Shown: in pieces, positions 35,706 to 49,561 of the stretch
Layout: every line of letters begins with the position of its first letter
Position numbering within the stretch: position 1 is the first letter of the stretch
NCBI RefSeq assembly: GCF_027942865.1
Contig: NC_134529.1
Span: 17,040,467 to 17,104,466 of the forward strand
From: Odontesthes bonariensis
Taxonomy: Eukaryota > Chordata > Actinopteri > Atheriniformes > Atherinopsidae
Length of the DNA stretch: 64,000 bases
Direction: 5' to 3'
The notes under the pieces: generated by a model
The model's database searches: none
What the model saw: the letters and a program-made list of their open reading frames with translations, nothing else
Told to the model about the DNA's origin: nothing
Program-made: the position numbers and the translations under genes

Positions 35706-37877
35706 ATGGACCAGAGTGCTGAGTGTGCTGTGGCCGACAGCTGCCCGGACGGGGAGAGCATCAACCTCAGCGTGCTCAACTGGGAGCAAGTGCAGCGGCT
35801 GGACACCATCCTCACCGGGTCCATCCCCATCCACGGCCGCTGGAGCTTCCCGACGCTAGAGGTGAAGCCGCGGGATATCGTTAAGGTGGTCCGGAGCCGC
35901 ATGGAGGAGAAGCGGATACATGTCCGGGAAGTGCGACTGAACGGATCTGCGGCCAGCTACGTCCTGCACGAGGATAGCGGTCTGGGATGGAAAGATCTGG
36001 ATTTAATATTCTGTGCCGAGCTGAAGGGAGAGCTGGAGTTTCAGATAGTGAAAGAGATAGTTCTGGACTCTCTTCTTGACTTCCTACCCGAGGGAGTGAA
36101 TAAAGAAAAGATCACACCAGTGACATTAAAGGTAATATGGAATTATGTTACAAAGTTAAACACATTATAACTTGTAAAATGGAATTGGTGTTTTTCTTAA
36201 ACTTTTTCAGGCTCACAGACCTATTACGAAAGACGGTGTAGGGCCTAAGTTTTCCATCCAAAGTGCTTTTAAGTCAGCCTTACAAAACAGGATTGAGTAC
36301 TGCCCTGAATACTGCAACTAGAACAGAGATATAAGCCTGTAAATCGTAAAAAGGTCGGTTTCCAATTCAAAGAGGATTCAGTCTAATCCAATTGGAGTCG
36401 GATCCACATGAATCACTTGGTCTTAGTTACGTGGATACCACTGACTACCCAGGCTACTAATGGCCCTCCAACAGACGTGATCAGTAAAACATCACGACTA
36501 ACAGACCAGATCCAGATATCTATCTGGTGCAAATAGGATTAATGTTGAGTTGTTGAAGCTTCCTCAAACAAAACCTTTTTTTTAGTCTTTTACATCCAGT
36601 GTGTGTCCACCAATTATCCACTGTGATCCACAATCATTCTTAAACCTGATTCTGAACACATCGTTCTTATGAGTGTCATTATTAAGTATCATTTTTCAGG
36701 AGAAAAGAACTTGTTTGAAAAACTGACAGCTGGCGTGACAGCTGACACCATGCTGCAGCTGGTAAAGTGTGGAAAAGAAAGGAGGAGGAGGTAGTAGGCC
36801 TCTGTGGGATGGCTTCAAGCACAGTTTTTAATGATTTGAAATAAGGCTTTATTAGGCTTGGGTGTCTTTTGTTAGCACTACAAGACACACTAGTGAAAAA
36901 AAAAAGAGTTCGACCTTTGTGTTCTGTGGTTATCTGTGTACACTATTTTGTCTTTGGTTTAGTCTGAAGAACTCAGTGACCTGATTAAACCTCACGGAAA
37001 TACACCTATCAATGTTTTCTGTCTTTGTGCACACCTCATCAACACTTTCTTTGTTCCATAGGAGGCTTATGTGCAGAAGATGGTGAAGGTGTGTAACGAC
37101 TCAGATCGTTGGAGTCTCATCTCGCTCTCCAACAATCGTGGCAAGAATGTGGAGCTCAAGTTTGTGGACTCTCTCCGACGGCAGTTTGAGTTCAGCGTGG
37201 ATTCTTTCCAGATTCGCCTGGACTCCCTACTCCTCTTCTATGAGTGCTCTGAGCACCCCATGGCGGCCACGTTCCACCCCACAATCCTCGGGGAGAGTGT
37301 CTACGGCGACTTCCCGGCCGCCCTCGATCACCTGCGCAAGCGCCTCATCTGCACCCGGAGCCCAGAGGAGATTCGAGGCGGGGGCCTGCTGAAGTACTGC
37401 CACCTGTTGGTTCGAGGTTTCCGCGCCGCATCAGATGCTGAGATGAAGTTACTGCAGCGCTACATGTGCTCACGCTTCTTCATAGATTTCCCCGATGTGA
37501 GTGAGCAGAGGAGAAAGCTAGAGTCCTACTTGCAGAACCACTTTGTGGACCTGGAGGACAGGAAGTACGACTACCTGGCCACGCTGTATGATGTGGTGCA
37601 GGAGAGCACTGTGTGCCTGATGGGACATGAGAGGCGACAGACGCTCAGCCTCATCTCGTCGCTGGCACTTCGTGTCCTGGCCGAGCAGAACGCCATCCCT
37701 AACGCTGCCAACGTCACCTGCTTCTACCAGCCCGCTCCTTATGTCTCAGATGGCAACTTCAGCAACTATTATGTAGCGCAAATTCAGCCTGTCTTCTCTT
37801 GTCCACCTTCACCTCCTCAGCAGTACCTTACCACCTTGCAGCATCCCATGTATGCCACCTGGCTGCCCTGTAACTAA
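35706..37877 (+). CDS. tent5a: TENT5A (FAM46A), non-canonical poly(A) polymerase, two exons
   Basis: Exon 1 is 35706-36131 (donor AAG|GTAATA), the intron is 930 bp, and exon 2 is 37062-37877 (acceptor CATAG|GAG). The joined protein has 413 residues against about 442 in human. TENT5 proteins lengthen poly(A) tails of mRNAs for secreted proteins; human TENT5A defects affect bone. Sequence marks are [11 protein letters not shown] (24-33), the nucleotidyltransferase LNGSAAS (78-84) and KDLDLIF, whose D97 and D99 are the metal-binding pair. Then come [35 protein letters not shown] and the C-terminal TWLPCN, which sets TENT5A apart from B, C and D. The N-terminus is short and lacks the Gly/Asp/Phe repeats of human TENT5A. 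I chose the ATG at 35706; the frame continues upstream without another ATG. Confidence 0.96.
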
Positions 37878-38275
37878 ACTTTGTTTAAGCCCATGCACTT
37901 TTGCATAACTTGTGGAGCTCTTGTCCACACGAGAAAGAAGAATGAGGATCTTTTTCTCTCATTCTTGAAGTGGAAAGTTGAGGGAAATGACAGAAAATAA
38001 AAGAGAGATTCAAAATTACACAAGAAGAATGAAAGAAGGGAAATGTGGACAGGGAGACTGGATCAAGGCAGTGAGCCTGAGAGATGATGTTTCCAATGTT
38101 AAGGGTCCACAGCAGCAGGAGCCGAGCATAAAAGGTGAAAGAAGCTGACCTATCAGTTTGATGGTTTGATAAACTAAACCACAACTGAGATGGATGAAAT
38201 AAGTTCTTGACCTGTTGTGAGTTTCGGCTCACGAGAACGTTTCACATTTTACACAATAAACTAATGTAATATTCA
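37878..38275 (+). other. tent5a: tent5a 3' UTR (proximal form)
   Basis: The stop codon is followed by non-coding sequence with AATAAA at 38255-38260. A longer UTR is possible, as mammalian TENT5A has several kilobases, but no end can be fixed here. Confidence 0.5.
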
Positions 38276-41200
38276 CTTCTTCTTCACATTACAAACCAAA
38301 TCAGATGCACATAAACTGCCACAAAGAGTTTCAAATGACCCCAATGATGTGCTGAAAACATGGATTCATTCAGATGGTTTCCATGTGCACTGTGTATATG
38401 TGTGTGTCCGTGTGTATCTCTTTTCACAGACAATGCAAAAAGAGGAACTGGATACTGTTTACAAATTCAATGATCTTTCTTAACTCTGAGAAAAAAAAAA
38501 GAAACAACAAAACAATGCATACTTTATTTCTGTACAGAAATAATTTTAAGTGCCTAGGTTATGCCCAAAGGGACGAGCTTTTTGGTGATTCTTTATCATA
38601 AAGGACCGTTGAGGTCGCTTTGATATTTTTAAAGTGATTATGAATGTATCTAGGGTGTAAAAGTTTTCCAATGCTGAGTTGGGTCTCTTACACAGTGGGA
38701 GGTATTAAACCAACTGGCAATTCTGACAGTGTGTAGCTGAAGACTGTGCTCTTATCAGCAGCTCTGCTCCCCAAGTACACATTCTGATTACCAAAGAGGA
38801 AGTAACAACATAATCTCATCTTCTGTAGAAAGCGGTGGGGGTTGGATCTAAAATGCTTATCAGAGTGAAATAGAATATGAGAGAAAAGACTGCTGACAGA
38901 AGGGAGAGAGTAAACTACTCTTTTTTGAATAGCAAACGGGGAGAACCCATGTACAGCTTGACAACCGAAGAAACTATATGTCTCAGAGAAAAGATCACAT
39001 TAGGGGAGGAAAAGTTAGAAAAAAATAATACATGCCCATTTCAAAAATGCAGTTTCCCTAGTGTATTTCTTGAAATGTTTCTGTGCAATCAAATGCATAT
39101 GGAAAGATACATTTGAAATGTACCGCTCAAGGTTACTTAAGAGCACCCGCAGTTGTTTTCCTGAAAACAATTAAAACTAATGTTTACATCTGGAGTTACT
39201 CACTAAAAGTGCCTTTGCACACCAGGTCTGTATTTTTGTATGCTTTTTTTTTTTTTTTATCCAGTATCTGACCCAGCGAGTGTGATACATTTAAAAAATG
39301 TACCCCTCGCAGATTTTCTCAATATTGGGCAAAGGCAGTGGGGTTGACTATCCACTCACTTCTTCACGGTAGAGAAAAAGATAAGTCAATTCTGGATCTG
39401 TCTAATTGGGCAACAAGAGCAGGGAGACTTTTACCTACTGATAAAAGAGCTTCAGGATTATTACCATTGTTTCCAGATGTATGTGTTCCAGTTTGATACC
39501 CTGCAAGTAATAACTGAACCTCACATTGAGAAGAGGGACAAGGATTTCCGTGATCCAATCAACCCTGTATTCTTTACATCTCTTATCATTGATGCTGGGA
39601 ATGAAGTAAAAATGCAGTAAAAAATTTGTTCGGAAAACTGTAATGACTGTCATTAGTTTTTTTGTATTTACTTCCAGACAACAAATACGGATTATGTGTG
39701 CAAAGGTCTTAAGTGTTTCCTTGATGTCTAACAAAAGAGTAGAATGCGCTGAAATTGTAGCTGTCAATCAATGTAACTGTGCAAAAGCGCCGGCAGGAGG
39801 TTGATCCACCCAAATGGTCAAAAACTACTGGGTGGCTTTAATTTCATATTAAACTTGAGCTATGGTAGATATGAAATGTTTGTATATTAAAGCAAGGGTG
39901 CTCAGTTTAAAAAAAAAAAAACACTGGAAAGTTGCAGCATATGGAGAACACCCCTTTTTTTTTTTTTTTTAAATGTTCTTCCCAATCAGTTTGAACATTT
40001 TGACATCATATTTAATATTCGGCTTTTTTAAGGCATTTTTGCCATTATGCTTTCACTGTCAAAGCAGACTTTCCGTGTGTGAAAGAAAAATAGAGGGGTT
40101 TGAGGATACAAGATGTACGTAGGGTTGAAGTGGTACTTGGCATGCAGGGATGTTGCACCACAGAGGTATACATGCTGCAAGAAACCACGGGAGCTTCAGA
40201 GATGATCTAAGATCACAGCCTCATGCAAATGAAATCCACTCATTGTACAGACAGAATTTAAATTCAATCTGAAATAATGTAAGAAATGTAGTGTGCATGA
40301 TGATGAACACAAGCGCATTGATATCTGAATGGCAATAACACGTGTTGACCCTGATTCTGGGGACATTTTTGGGTATAGGTGTACTTTTTCAGCTTTAAAC
40401 ACACTGCGGATTCTCTCAAAATGTGTCAGATCTCCTATTTTTCTATTTTTCAATCTCTATTTTTGTACAGTTTGTGTTGGGCCGACGTAGAAGGCAGATT
40501 CCAAGCTGTTTGAGTATTTACTGTGGCGTGTGAGAATTTGTGTAATTTGTTGGCTGATGAAGAGCAGCACAGGTGGACAGGTGTGGTTATATTAAGGTTT
40601 AAACTTGTTCACTGTGTATGTGCTCTGATCTGTTTCATGTGGATTTCTGTTTGCTCTAAAGAGATTGCTTGATGTCCCTCAGTCTTTTTTAACAGAAGTG
40701 ACATGAAAAGAATGATCTGATATTTTGTTGTGTCAAGTTGATCGACTTGATAATTAAAAACTACAAAAGACCATCAGAAAAGAGTCATTTCATCGGAAGA
40801 GTTTTTGTTTTCACTGTTGTTCGTCACACTAACAGCCACATTAACAGCTTGTTTATGAGATGCTTCACCTTTTGCTGAGGTAAACTGCTCTGGCATTTTG
40901 ATTTGGTGCCCAGGTTCTTTTTTGGTTTGCCGGAAAAGTCTACTTTAGGTCAATGCTCTTAGGTACCCGCACAATCTTACCGGGAACAACTTTCACTGCC
41001 AACAAGTGACAGCTTTAACGTGAAGGATTTCCTCTCCACGAGACGTCACTGATGGGCGTCAGCGGGCGTCATAGGGTTGTTTGCCAACTTCATTAGCTCT
41101 GAGTGAATCTAAAATAGCTGGTTGATGTCACGTATCTGCACAGACCTTACTACCATCAGAGCCCTGGCGTCCAGAAACACATGGTAACTTGCTGAGTGGA

Positions 41201-44200
41201 TTGGCTCCAGGTCTGCATCACTCTAATGCCCGGAAGCCTCGGCCTCCAGATGTCACTTTCCCTGCTGACACTGAGAAAAATATTTCACTCTCTCCTCTGA
41301 TCTCTTTTATTTTTTTGTCCTCACTCTCTGCCTTTGTCACTGTGTTTTCTCTTCTTCCTATCTTTGCTTTGGAATGATTTTCACGGTTTAGATAAGTGTC
41401 ATGGTGAGATCACTCTCACTTGCTTCCACATCGATGTACCATCTCTACCCCAGGTTGTTATTTGTCTTCACTTACTCCCTCTCATCTCCGCCTCTCTGGG
41501 CTTCTTGATGAATTTAAAAAGAGAGAGATAAGCTACAGAGATGAGAACAGGGCCAGTGTTATCCCCTGTTAAGAGGGACAGAGAGTGACGCTAAATATAG
41601 GCCCCCCTCTCAGCCGCTGTAAGGTTATTAGCCCATCTGCCAAAAGCTGATTAGCTTTCCTCTACAAGCATGTACTCAAAGCTCTGGTGTGGCTGCTGTG
41701 GGAAGATTTACGGGCTATTGTCCTGTTACCCATACCTGTCCCACCTCCCAAAGTCTTTTATGTCACTCTCAATGGAAAGAGCCAAAAAAACAAAGAAAAA
41801 AATTAGTCCACTTCCTTATCAAAGGCTTAAGAGGAACTGAGAACAAGCGATTGAGGCTTTCAGTATGTTGCACAACAACGAAAAGCACTAAGCCAATAAC
41901 TCAAGTCTACATGGCACACAGGAATTGTGTTACTGTGGTGCTTAAACTGAGTGTTTTCTACAGGTGGGCTAAGCTAAGGAAGTGTGTTATGAAATATCTT
42001 GCTCCAAAAACAGAACATTTTAGAAAAGTGGTGATGTAAAAACTGGCTTTACAAACCGCTTCTCTTCCAGTCTAGTCTGACACATACGTGAAATGACCGC
42101 TACTACTATTGTGCCTTTAAAATGAGTACGAAGTTAACATCTGCCTCTCATTAACTGAGCTTTTAATAAAAACTTCCAGCAAGGGAAAACTTAAGTAACC
42201 AAAAATAGTATTTCCTCCTAATAACGCATGTCCAGAAAGCCCAGATGAAACGTAGCTGTCCTGGTATAAGATAAACAGCACCCAGGAAACGGCCCAAAAA
42301 CACTGACCCAGATCCGTTTTCAGAATAGTCAAGAGTCATGTCATCACACATGGTCGTCATCTGGTTAGAAAGAAGCTGTAGAATGTGTCGACACTTGGCC
42401 ACAATTGCTCTATATGTCTGGTTACTTTGGTAATTTGGCCCCGTCTGAAGATAACAAGAATCCGCGTTTTAACACCTTTTAAGCTGCTATACAATAAGGT
42501 ATTCAAAGAAAAAAGATGTTTAACATGTTTTAAAGGTGCAGATAGGCAGCTTGCTGCATCATGCTAGCTGCTCCTTCTTCTTGCTATGTTGAGATATTAC
42601 CCTCTAAGTTACAATTTGAATATCAGAATTGTGTTGATTTTCATACCAATTGTGCAAAAGTGATGAAATGTATTTTCACAATGTCAAATAATTGCTTTGA
42701 AAATACGTCGCCCATGGCAAGCAGCTGCAGTCTAAAAGCAAAGGGTGTGCTGCATGTGCAGCAAAAAAAGTTTATAGATGGCTTTCAGAGATTAAACTGT
42801 TTAGCAAATGCCACAAATATGGCTCCAGGATAGTAGAGTATAATAAGGTTTATGGTTTGATACACAGCTCACATACTGAACTATCCTTTAACAAAGCACT
42901 TAAGTTGCTTACAGTGGCAGATGACTTTGTTGCTTGGCTACTCTGCCAAATTGGTATCTGTGTTTGTATGAATAGATGCATGAGCTGTTTGTAAACTTCT
43001 AATGTTAAAAGGTACTATATCAGTTTCTAATATTCACCATTTCATTTAAGTGTCATACTCTGTTTCTGCTCTCCACGTACCACTTTAGATTGACTAGACC
43101 AACCTTGTCACTAGTCTAAGACTTTTTATCTCAGACCATTTTGTCTATTTAGAAACCACAGATACATATCATCTTGAAATGTCACAGAAGCGTGCAATGA
43201 TGCGGTCACGTGCCTTATCAACATTTAAGCTCAGAGACATGGCTGTAGAATAGGTTGAAAGCCGAAGAGGCCTCCGGTGTTAGACTGTAATTTTTTCAAA
43301 TAGTTTCTCCTTTATACATGCAGCTCCAGTCTCATAAATTCCTGTTGGAGCCAATACTTCAAGTCTCACTAACTGTTGGCTTGGGTTTAATTAAAACTGG
43401 TACATCTTAAGGAACAAAACCAACTGGTTCAGATTAGGAAACGATCCCACACGAATAAATTACAGCATTTCAGACTCTGTATGTTACTTACGGCCCTATG
43501 TGTGTCACAATGTTACAATGCCCTCTTTGGTCTGAAAAACATTCAAATTATACATCTTTGTGCCTAATTATAGGCATAAAAGTTTCTAGAAATTATATCA
43601 AAACCCGAAAATGATGTGGGGAACAATGAGAAAAATGATGTCTCAAAGAGAGCTGTACTGCATGTTCTCTACCCTGTCGACACTTTTTTTTAGCTAACTG
43701 GACATAGTTTATGCCTTTTTCTGTTTATTCCTCATTTGCAAAAGGTTCAGACCTTCACTGCAGGTGTAAATAAAGTAAATAAAGAAGTAAATCCAACATC
43801 CAACTTCTGAGGGAGTTGAGTATGAAATAAAAGGAGACCGAAGAGACTAAAGAGGGAGGCTTAGTCAAGATTAAATCACTTCACTCTGTCTATTTGAAAA
43901 AGGGCCATATACTGTTGCCTAATCAAATAAGTTAGTCATCAAATCCAATATCGTTGCAGTGTAAGGAACTTTTACTCATTAAAAAATTTAACATTTTAAT
44001 GAGCAATCTCTCTAATACTCTCAAGCTGGTGTTTGACTGTTTTTACGAACTTCATGATCCACAAAAAACAGGAAATGCACAACACCGAAAGGTCAGTTTG
44101 CAGCTTGTAAAACAGGGAAAATGTGGGAGTGGGGAGGTTTTCACTGAGTACAAGTGCATAAGAACTGCATTGTTTTGTGTAACTCTTGTTTAGATGGCTC

Positions 44201-46720
44201 CAGAGCAGCTTTTAACACATATGAGGTATGAGGTTTGCTTTTGCTCCTTAATCTATGTATACATTTACTAAAATGTACAGCCTACAGTGTTCACTGGAGA
44301 CAAATGACGAAGTGTGTCCAGAGTTACATTCTCACATTAGTGAGTACTCACTGGGGTCCAGCAGGGTTATGTTGGAGACAAACCAGTTGGAGCAGCAGCA
44401 GGGCCAAGAGTCCATCCAGCTCAGCCCAGCCAGGGTCAGAGGCCGTCGAGTAAGTCAAACAACAGCAAGACGAGACTGTGAGAAACAACGATTCGACCGT
44501 CTGTGTGTCTGCGTGAAAGAGGGCAAGACAGATAATGAGTGTGTTCAAGCGTGCAAGTTTGCATTTCAGTGTTTTTGCTGTGCGTTACAGGAAAACCTGA
44601 CTCTACTTTTTAGTGACAGACATCTGAAGATAATGTTGCTTTTAGAGATTGTCAACAGCAGCCATAAGCAAAACTCTATCCTCCTGATATTACTAGGCAA
44701 CACAATAATGATAATTCACATTCGGAGAACAACCACTGAGGGATTTTTTTTTTTCCATGACATCAGACGCCAAACAACAGGCTGGCTGGAGCAATGAATA
44801 ATATTCATCCTTAATTTCAAGTGTTTGTGCGCTGCTGTGTAAGTTGTTTAGCCTGCTGGACCTCGTCTGAAACTGGAATACAGATTGGTTTGTTGCAGTG
44901 CAGATATCAGCCACTAACAAAGGGTCATACAAGTATTCAAGATGATCCGTAGTCGTGAGACAAGAGGATTATTTATTTGTTTTTTAAGTTGGAAAAGGAG
45001 TCATACTGGCAATGCAGTTAATCAGGGGGAGGTGTGGAATAGTTTCAGTCATTTGATTAATAACCACAAATGCTAAACATGTGCAGGCGCAGGAAGAAAA
45101 GACACAACCCGCAAACAAAAGTCATTACGATTAATCCTTGTGGGAGCATTAGTATGTAAAACTGAATTGTAGCTATCGGTTTAGTTTTTGTTTTTATCTA
45201 ATTCTTCCCTATACAAGGGTTTTTAAAGTGGTCAATATTAGTTTTGTTGAAGGATAATAAATGATAAAGGTGGTAATTCCTTTAGCTGTTTGCTGTTTTT
45301 CATAATATCTACCATTACTTCCAATCAGTTAGAAGTAATGGTAACCCATTTATATCCATGGGTTTCTTAAATTGTCACAAACTTCAGAAAACATTACAAA
45401 CTTGTTAATCAGCCATTGTTAATGTTATTAGTTAGAGCTCTTTTTAAAGGAGAGTTATTGGAAACTATAGTAACAGCGCTGCACACCAAGTGGTCAAAGA
45501 GTGAAAAACATCTTTAATTATTGGTTTCCAACAATAAATGATCGAGCCTGCAGTTACAGCAACATAGTGAACCAGGTTTACTCCCAACCTGTCTCGTGTG
45601 AATACTTTTCAGGAACTTTATACTGGAATATACTGTTAAAAGTCATTTTGCAATGTGCTCCATTAAAGTTGTGAAAGGTTGTATTTTAACTCAAACCGAA
45701 CAGGGAAATTAAATTGGAAAAGCAGTGTGGGACTATTCACAGTAAAATATGGTAAAAACAATTGTTTCCCACCGGTGTCAAATCTGTATCCTCTGTTCCA
45801 CCACCGTCCCCTCATGACACCCTATTTGGACTTGATACTCGTTCTATTGCTTGTCACCAAGCACATTCACATCCACAAATCTTTCTGTTTCTTTTTCTCA
45901 GACAGTCAAAATCACATGGTCACCCAATTCTTTCTCCAATTAACACTCTGCTCTAATAAAATCCTGATATTAAACCAGCATTCATCTGACACAATCAACA
46001 TTCAAGCAAATGTGCAGTGAATCTGGCTATACTTAGATGCACAAAGATCCCTCCCACATACTTCAATCAATATATAATATAATTTTCCTTTGCGCTAAAT
46101 AAAGCATTTTTTTCATTGAATTTCAGTAACTCAGTTCTGCTCCCGTGCATGTATACTAATACACGGTCGGTGGTCCAGTTAAATGGCCCAGTCGAGCTGT
46201 GACCGTGGTTCAACTTTACTGTGCATTTAACCACACTGACAGTAGCCCTCAAATATTGCTGCAGCCATCGAGCTCCTGTTACCTTGTGTTTATCTCAGAG
46301 ACTGATCAGAAAGATACTTTAACGAAACGACAGGATTTGACTTCCTGTTAATGGGACAAGAAGTTACTGAATGATCTTCAAAGCCCTGACAAAAATGTCA
46401 CCGTAAACCACTATTAACCCCTCTGGCAAATATTATGACATTAGTTTCACTTATAACCTTTTTTACTGTAAGTGCACACTGACTGAAAAACACAAAGAGT
46501 GCAAAGAGTCAGCATTAATAAGCTCTTCAAATATTCAACCCAGTCTGGAAAATCATTGCAATTATATCATCATTACCAAATGTGTGATTTGAAAAACATT
46601 TTTGCCCTTATCACTGATGCAGTTGGTGCTTATCATGCCATATCATTTGTCTTGGCCCCAGTACTTTGGCACTAAGAATCACATCAGAGAATAATGCTTT
46701 CTTTGGAGCACAATTTGTGT

Positions 46721-46770
<50 letters not shown>

Positions 46771-47743
46771 TTCTGCGAGGGCACTCATTTTGTTACAAAT
46801 GTTTTGAAAGCTCACTTCAGTCATAAAACACCAAGTAATCATGAAGACATTTTCTTATCTTTGTTTTTCAAAAGTGTCATGGTTAAGTTGAAGGTTTTCT
46901 GCCAGTTAGGGTGAAGGGTCAAAGTAGTCGTGCTGTATGATTTAACACGGCCCGTGAAGTATCATCGAGTGTGTTCTGGTCTCCACGTGCACACGCATCT
47001 TCTGTTTCTCTTTACAACACCCCAGGAGCTAACCCTAAGCTGTAATAGCTTCACCCCAGATGGTGATGAAGCAGTGTGCATGCTGAGCACATAGCAGATG
47101 TAACTTGGTTTGATTTACGCTCACTGACTACAGTGACTTGCACTCAATAAAATAGCTGGTATCTATAATGGGCATTTATTTTCAGCACAGATACAATCTG
47201 AAGGGCTTATTTGGAAGTGAATTCAAGTCACCAAGGTGTTCATTTGTGTGCGTTTCTCTTTGTGTGTCCATTTGCGACAGTTTTCCTTTGTGTGCGCATC
47301 TGGGTGAACGTGCACTATTGCTCAATGTATATTTAGGATGCAATAAAGCCAGTTATGCACTCACATCCTGCGAGAAGCATTATTACCTTCCTCTTATATC
47401 TGTCCAGGCCTCCTATGTTCCTGCTTTTACCTAAGCTGTAATGATAATCATTATCACATTGTAACAGTAAACACACCTTCCGGCTCAGTAGTCGAGCCAA
47501 AAACACACCTGTATGTGGTTAAGTATAGCTTTGCCACTATATTGGGAAACAGAAAGTTAAAGCTGGCCTCAAGAAATTGTCATGTGTATGTGGGCATGTT
47601 TAGTACCGAGCTTTATAGCATCATATATCATCGGCTGCTTGACACCAATGATTTATGTGTTGTCACTTCCTGAAGGGAAGGGTTTATTCATTGTACATAT
47701 AGAGAGGGGGGGGGGGGTCTGTTTCAGAGGATTCTTTCTAATT
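38276..47743. other. gene-poor tract, no supported gene
   Basis: No exons or RNA genes recognised. Contents are homopolymers near 39243 and 39950, a (GT)22 microsatellite at 46723-46766, and an 11-bp perfect hairpin at 45310-45343. This is one of the stretches where distal regulatory elements of tent5a could lie, but none can be called by eye. Confidence 0.5.
46723..46766. repeat. (GT)22 microsatellite
   Basis: Uninterrupted GT dinucleotides of about 44 bp. Confidence 0.98.
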
Positions 47744-47756
47744 AATTACACAAACT

Positions 47757-47951
47757 ATGGGGCGGTCGGTGGCGTAGAGGGTTAAGCAGCCGAGCCGCCC
47801 CATGTACGGAGGCTACAGTCCTCGCTGCAGTGGGCCCCGGTTCAAGTCCCGCACCGGACGGCCCTTTGCTGCATGTCTCCCCCCTGCTTCCTGTCTCTCT
47901 CCAACTGTCCTATCATTAACGGCATAAAAAGCCCAAAAAAATAAATAAATA
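47757..47951 (+). mobile_element. tRNA-derived SINE, copy 1
   Basis: Starts ATGGGGCGGTCGGTGGCGTAG. It carries a box A-like GGCGTAGAGGG and a box B-like GGTTCAAGTCC, a CTGCATGTCTCCCCCCTGC body, and an A-rich AAATAAATAAATAAA tail. It is flanked by AATTACACAAACT (47744-47756) and AATTATACAAACT (47952-47964), a 13-bp target duplication with one mismatch. Related to the copy at 59790. Confidence 0.88.
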
Positions 47952-47964
47952 AATTATACAAACT

Positions 47965-49140
47965 CTGACAGTCACAGTGGCTTTGCAAATGTTTGGGGGG
48001 GTTGCATTAACACTGCTACTGGTCAGAAAGTCTGCAGATTTAGGGTTTGCTCCCCTTACCGAGCCTTGTTCCCAGCCAGAGAAAATCAGAGCGATACAGT
48101 TTGACAAAACTGCTAGTTTTCCATTCGAGTTTAGCAGCTGCAGCCAAATGTCATTTTCAAATTGTATGCTAATACAACAGCAACAAAATACTGGCCACCT
48201 ACGACAAACTATAACTGAATGTGCTTTAATGTTACTCCAAACACTTTAGAGAAAATTAACTTCTGAAACACAAATTTGTAGCACCTAACAACTATGATTG
48301 TTATCACGCTAATGCTAACCACTTGACATGCATTTATGTCACGTCAAAGGCATTTTTGCTGGATTTGTGCATTTTTGGAATGAACGTATGACCTTTATCA
48401 GATAAGTCCCGCTGGCGTTTATTCAACTCAGTTTTCCCTTCTCACAGCTTGGATCCAGCTGTGTGAATTACTGTTCTTAGACTTAAAGCTCTGCAATTTT
48501 CCTTTGAGTTTTTGTGCAGAGGGCTTGTGTTAAAACCATATGAACGCATCAGTAAAAACTTGATATATCGTCTATGTATTGGCATCTGATATTACAATAG
48601 AATGATGTGAAATAATTGCATCGCGTAAAGGATGACGAGAAGTAATGATGATGTCATGTGTTCATGTCTCCCAATACAACCCCATTGATCATCAAAAAAA
48701 ATACTCTTTGTAATCTTGCACTCATATGGTTTTGGTTTGATTTGGCAACCCACACATTTTGGTTAAAGTTTGGGAAAAAACTGTGGTCCCTGGCAAAGCC
48801 GAGCATGTTTTCAACAAATTCAGTTCAATTTTCAACTCAGTTTCTTTTATATTGTTCCAGCTCACAACAAAGGGTCATTTTAGTCCTCTAGAACGACTTA
48901 ACAGCCCTTCATTCATTGATACACTTGCTTAGTAAAATTTCAAAGAAACAGCTGGATTAATTGCCATGACTTTGGAAATACATCCCACTGACTTCTCCTG
49001 AAGGGGCACCACAGGGCTGAAATTTCTGGTTTTCAATTAAAGAGCTGAACCACTGCAAAATAGAGTACTGTGAAACATTGTATAGCTAAATTAATTGTGT
49101 TGGACTTACATCACTTCGCATTAAGCTGAAAGCATTTAAT
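47965..49140. other. intergenic, nothing coding seen
   Basis: No gene or clear repeat was recognised. Confidence 0.5.
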
Positions 49141-49152
49141 TAAAGCCCTCTC

Positions 49153-49281
49153 CGGGTCGGGAATGAGATCCTTCCCCAAGTGGAGGAGTTCAAGTATCTC
49201 GGGGTCTTGTTCACGAGTGAGGGACGAATGGAGCAGGAGATTGACAGACGGATCGGTGCGGCGTCTGCAGTTTTGGGCTAG
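49153..49281 (+). mobile_element. LINE reverse transcriptase fragment
   Basis: An open stretch reads VEEFKYLGVLFTSEGRMEQE then IDRRIGAASAVLG followed by a stop. This is the conserved segment after the reverse transcriptase catalytic core of a non-LTR retrotransposon very common in fish. Both ends are cut, leaving 42 codons. The clade is not certain. Confidence 0.8.
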
Positions 49282-49561
49282 CAGTCTATGACTAGGACTT
49301 CAAAATTATCTGTGGAAGTGTGTCAAACACTGCAAGATCTTTCACCAGACCTAACCCCCAATCCATCTCAATTATCTCTATCAAGTCGTGCAGATCTTTC
49401 TCTCATCTTTAATGATTCAAAATGTTACAAGTATATCTGAGTGATTAACTCTTTTCCGCTCACCTGGTTGTAGAAGAGAACTGGCGGTTTCTCTACACAG
49501 CTTCTCTGTCTCGAGTCATGATATTGCACGTTGGAAACATCGGAGAGAAATGGATGATCTC

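Noticed and set aside
46666-46914. Open frame with a Val-Cys repeat
   Set aside because: Translation of the (GT)22 microsatellite.
47757-47860. Possible tRNA gene
   Set aside because: Box A- and B-like motifs are present, but no cloverleaf with proper acceptor stem is seen; the A-rich tail and target duplication show a SINE.
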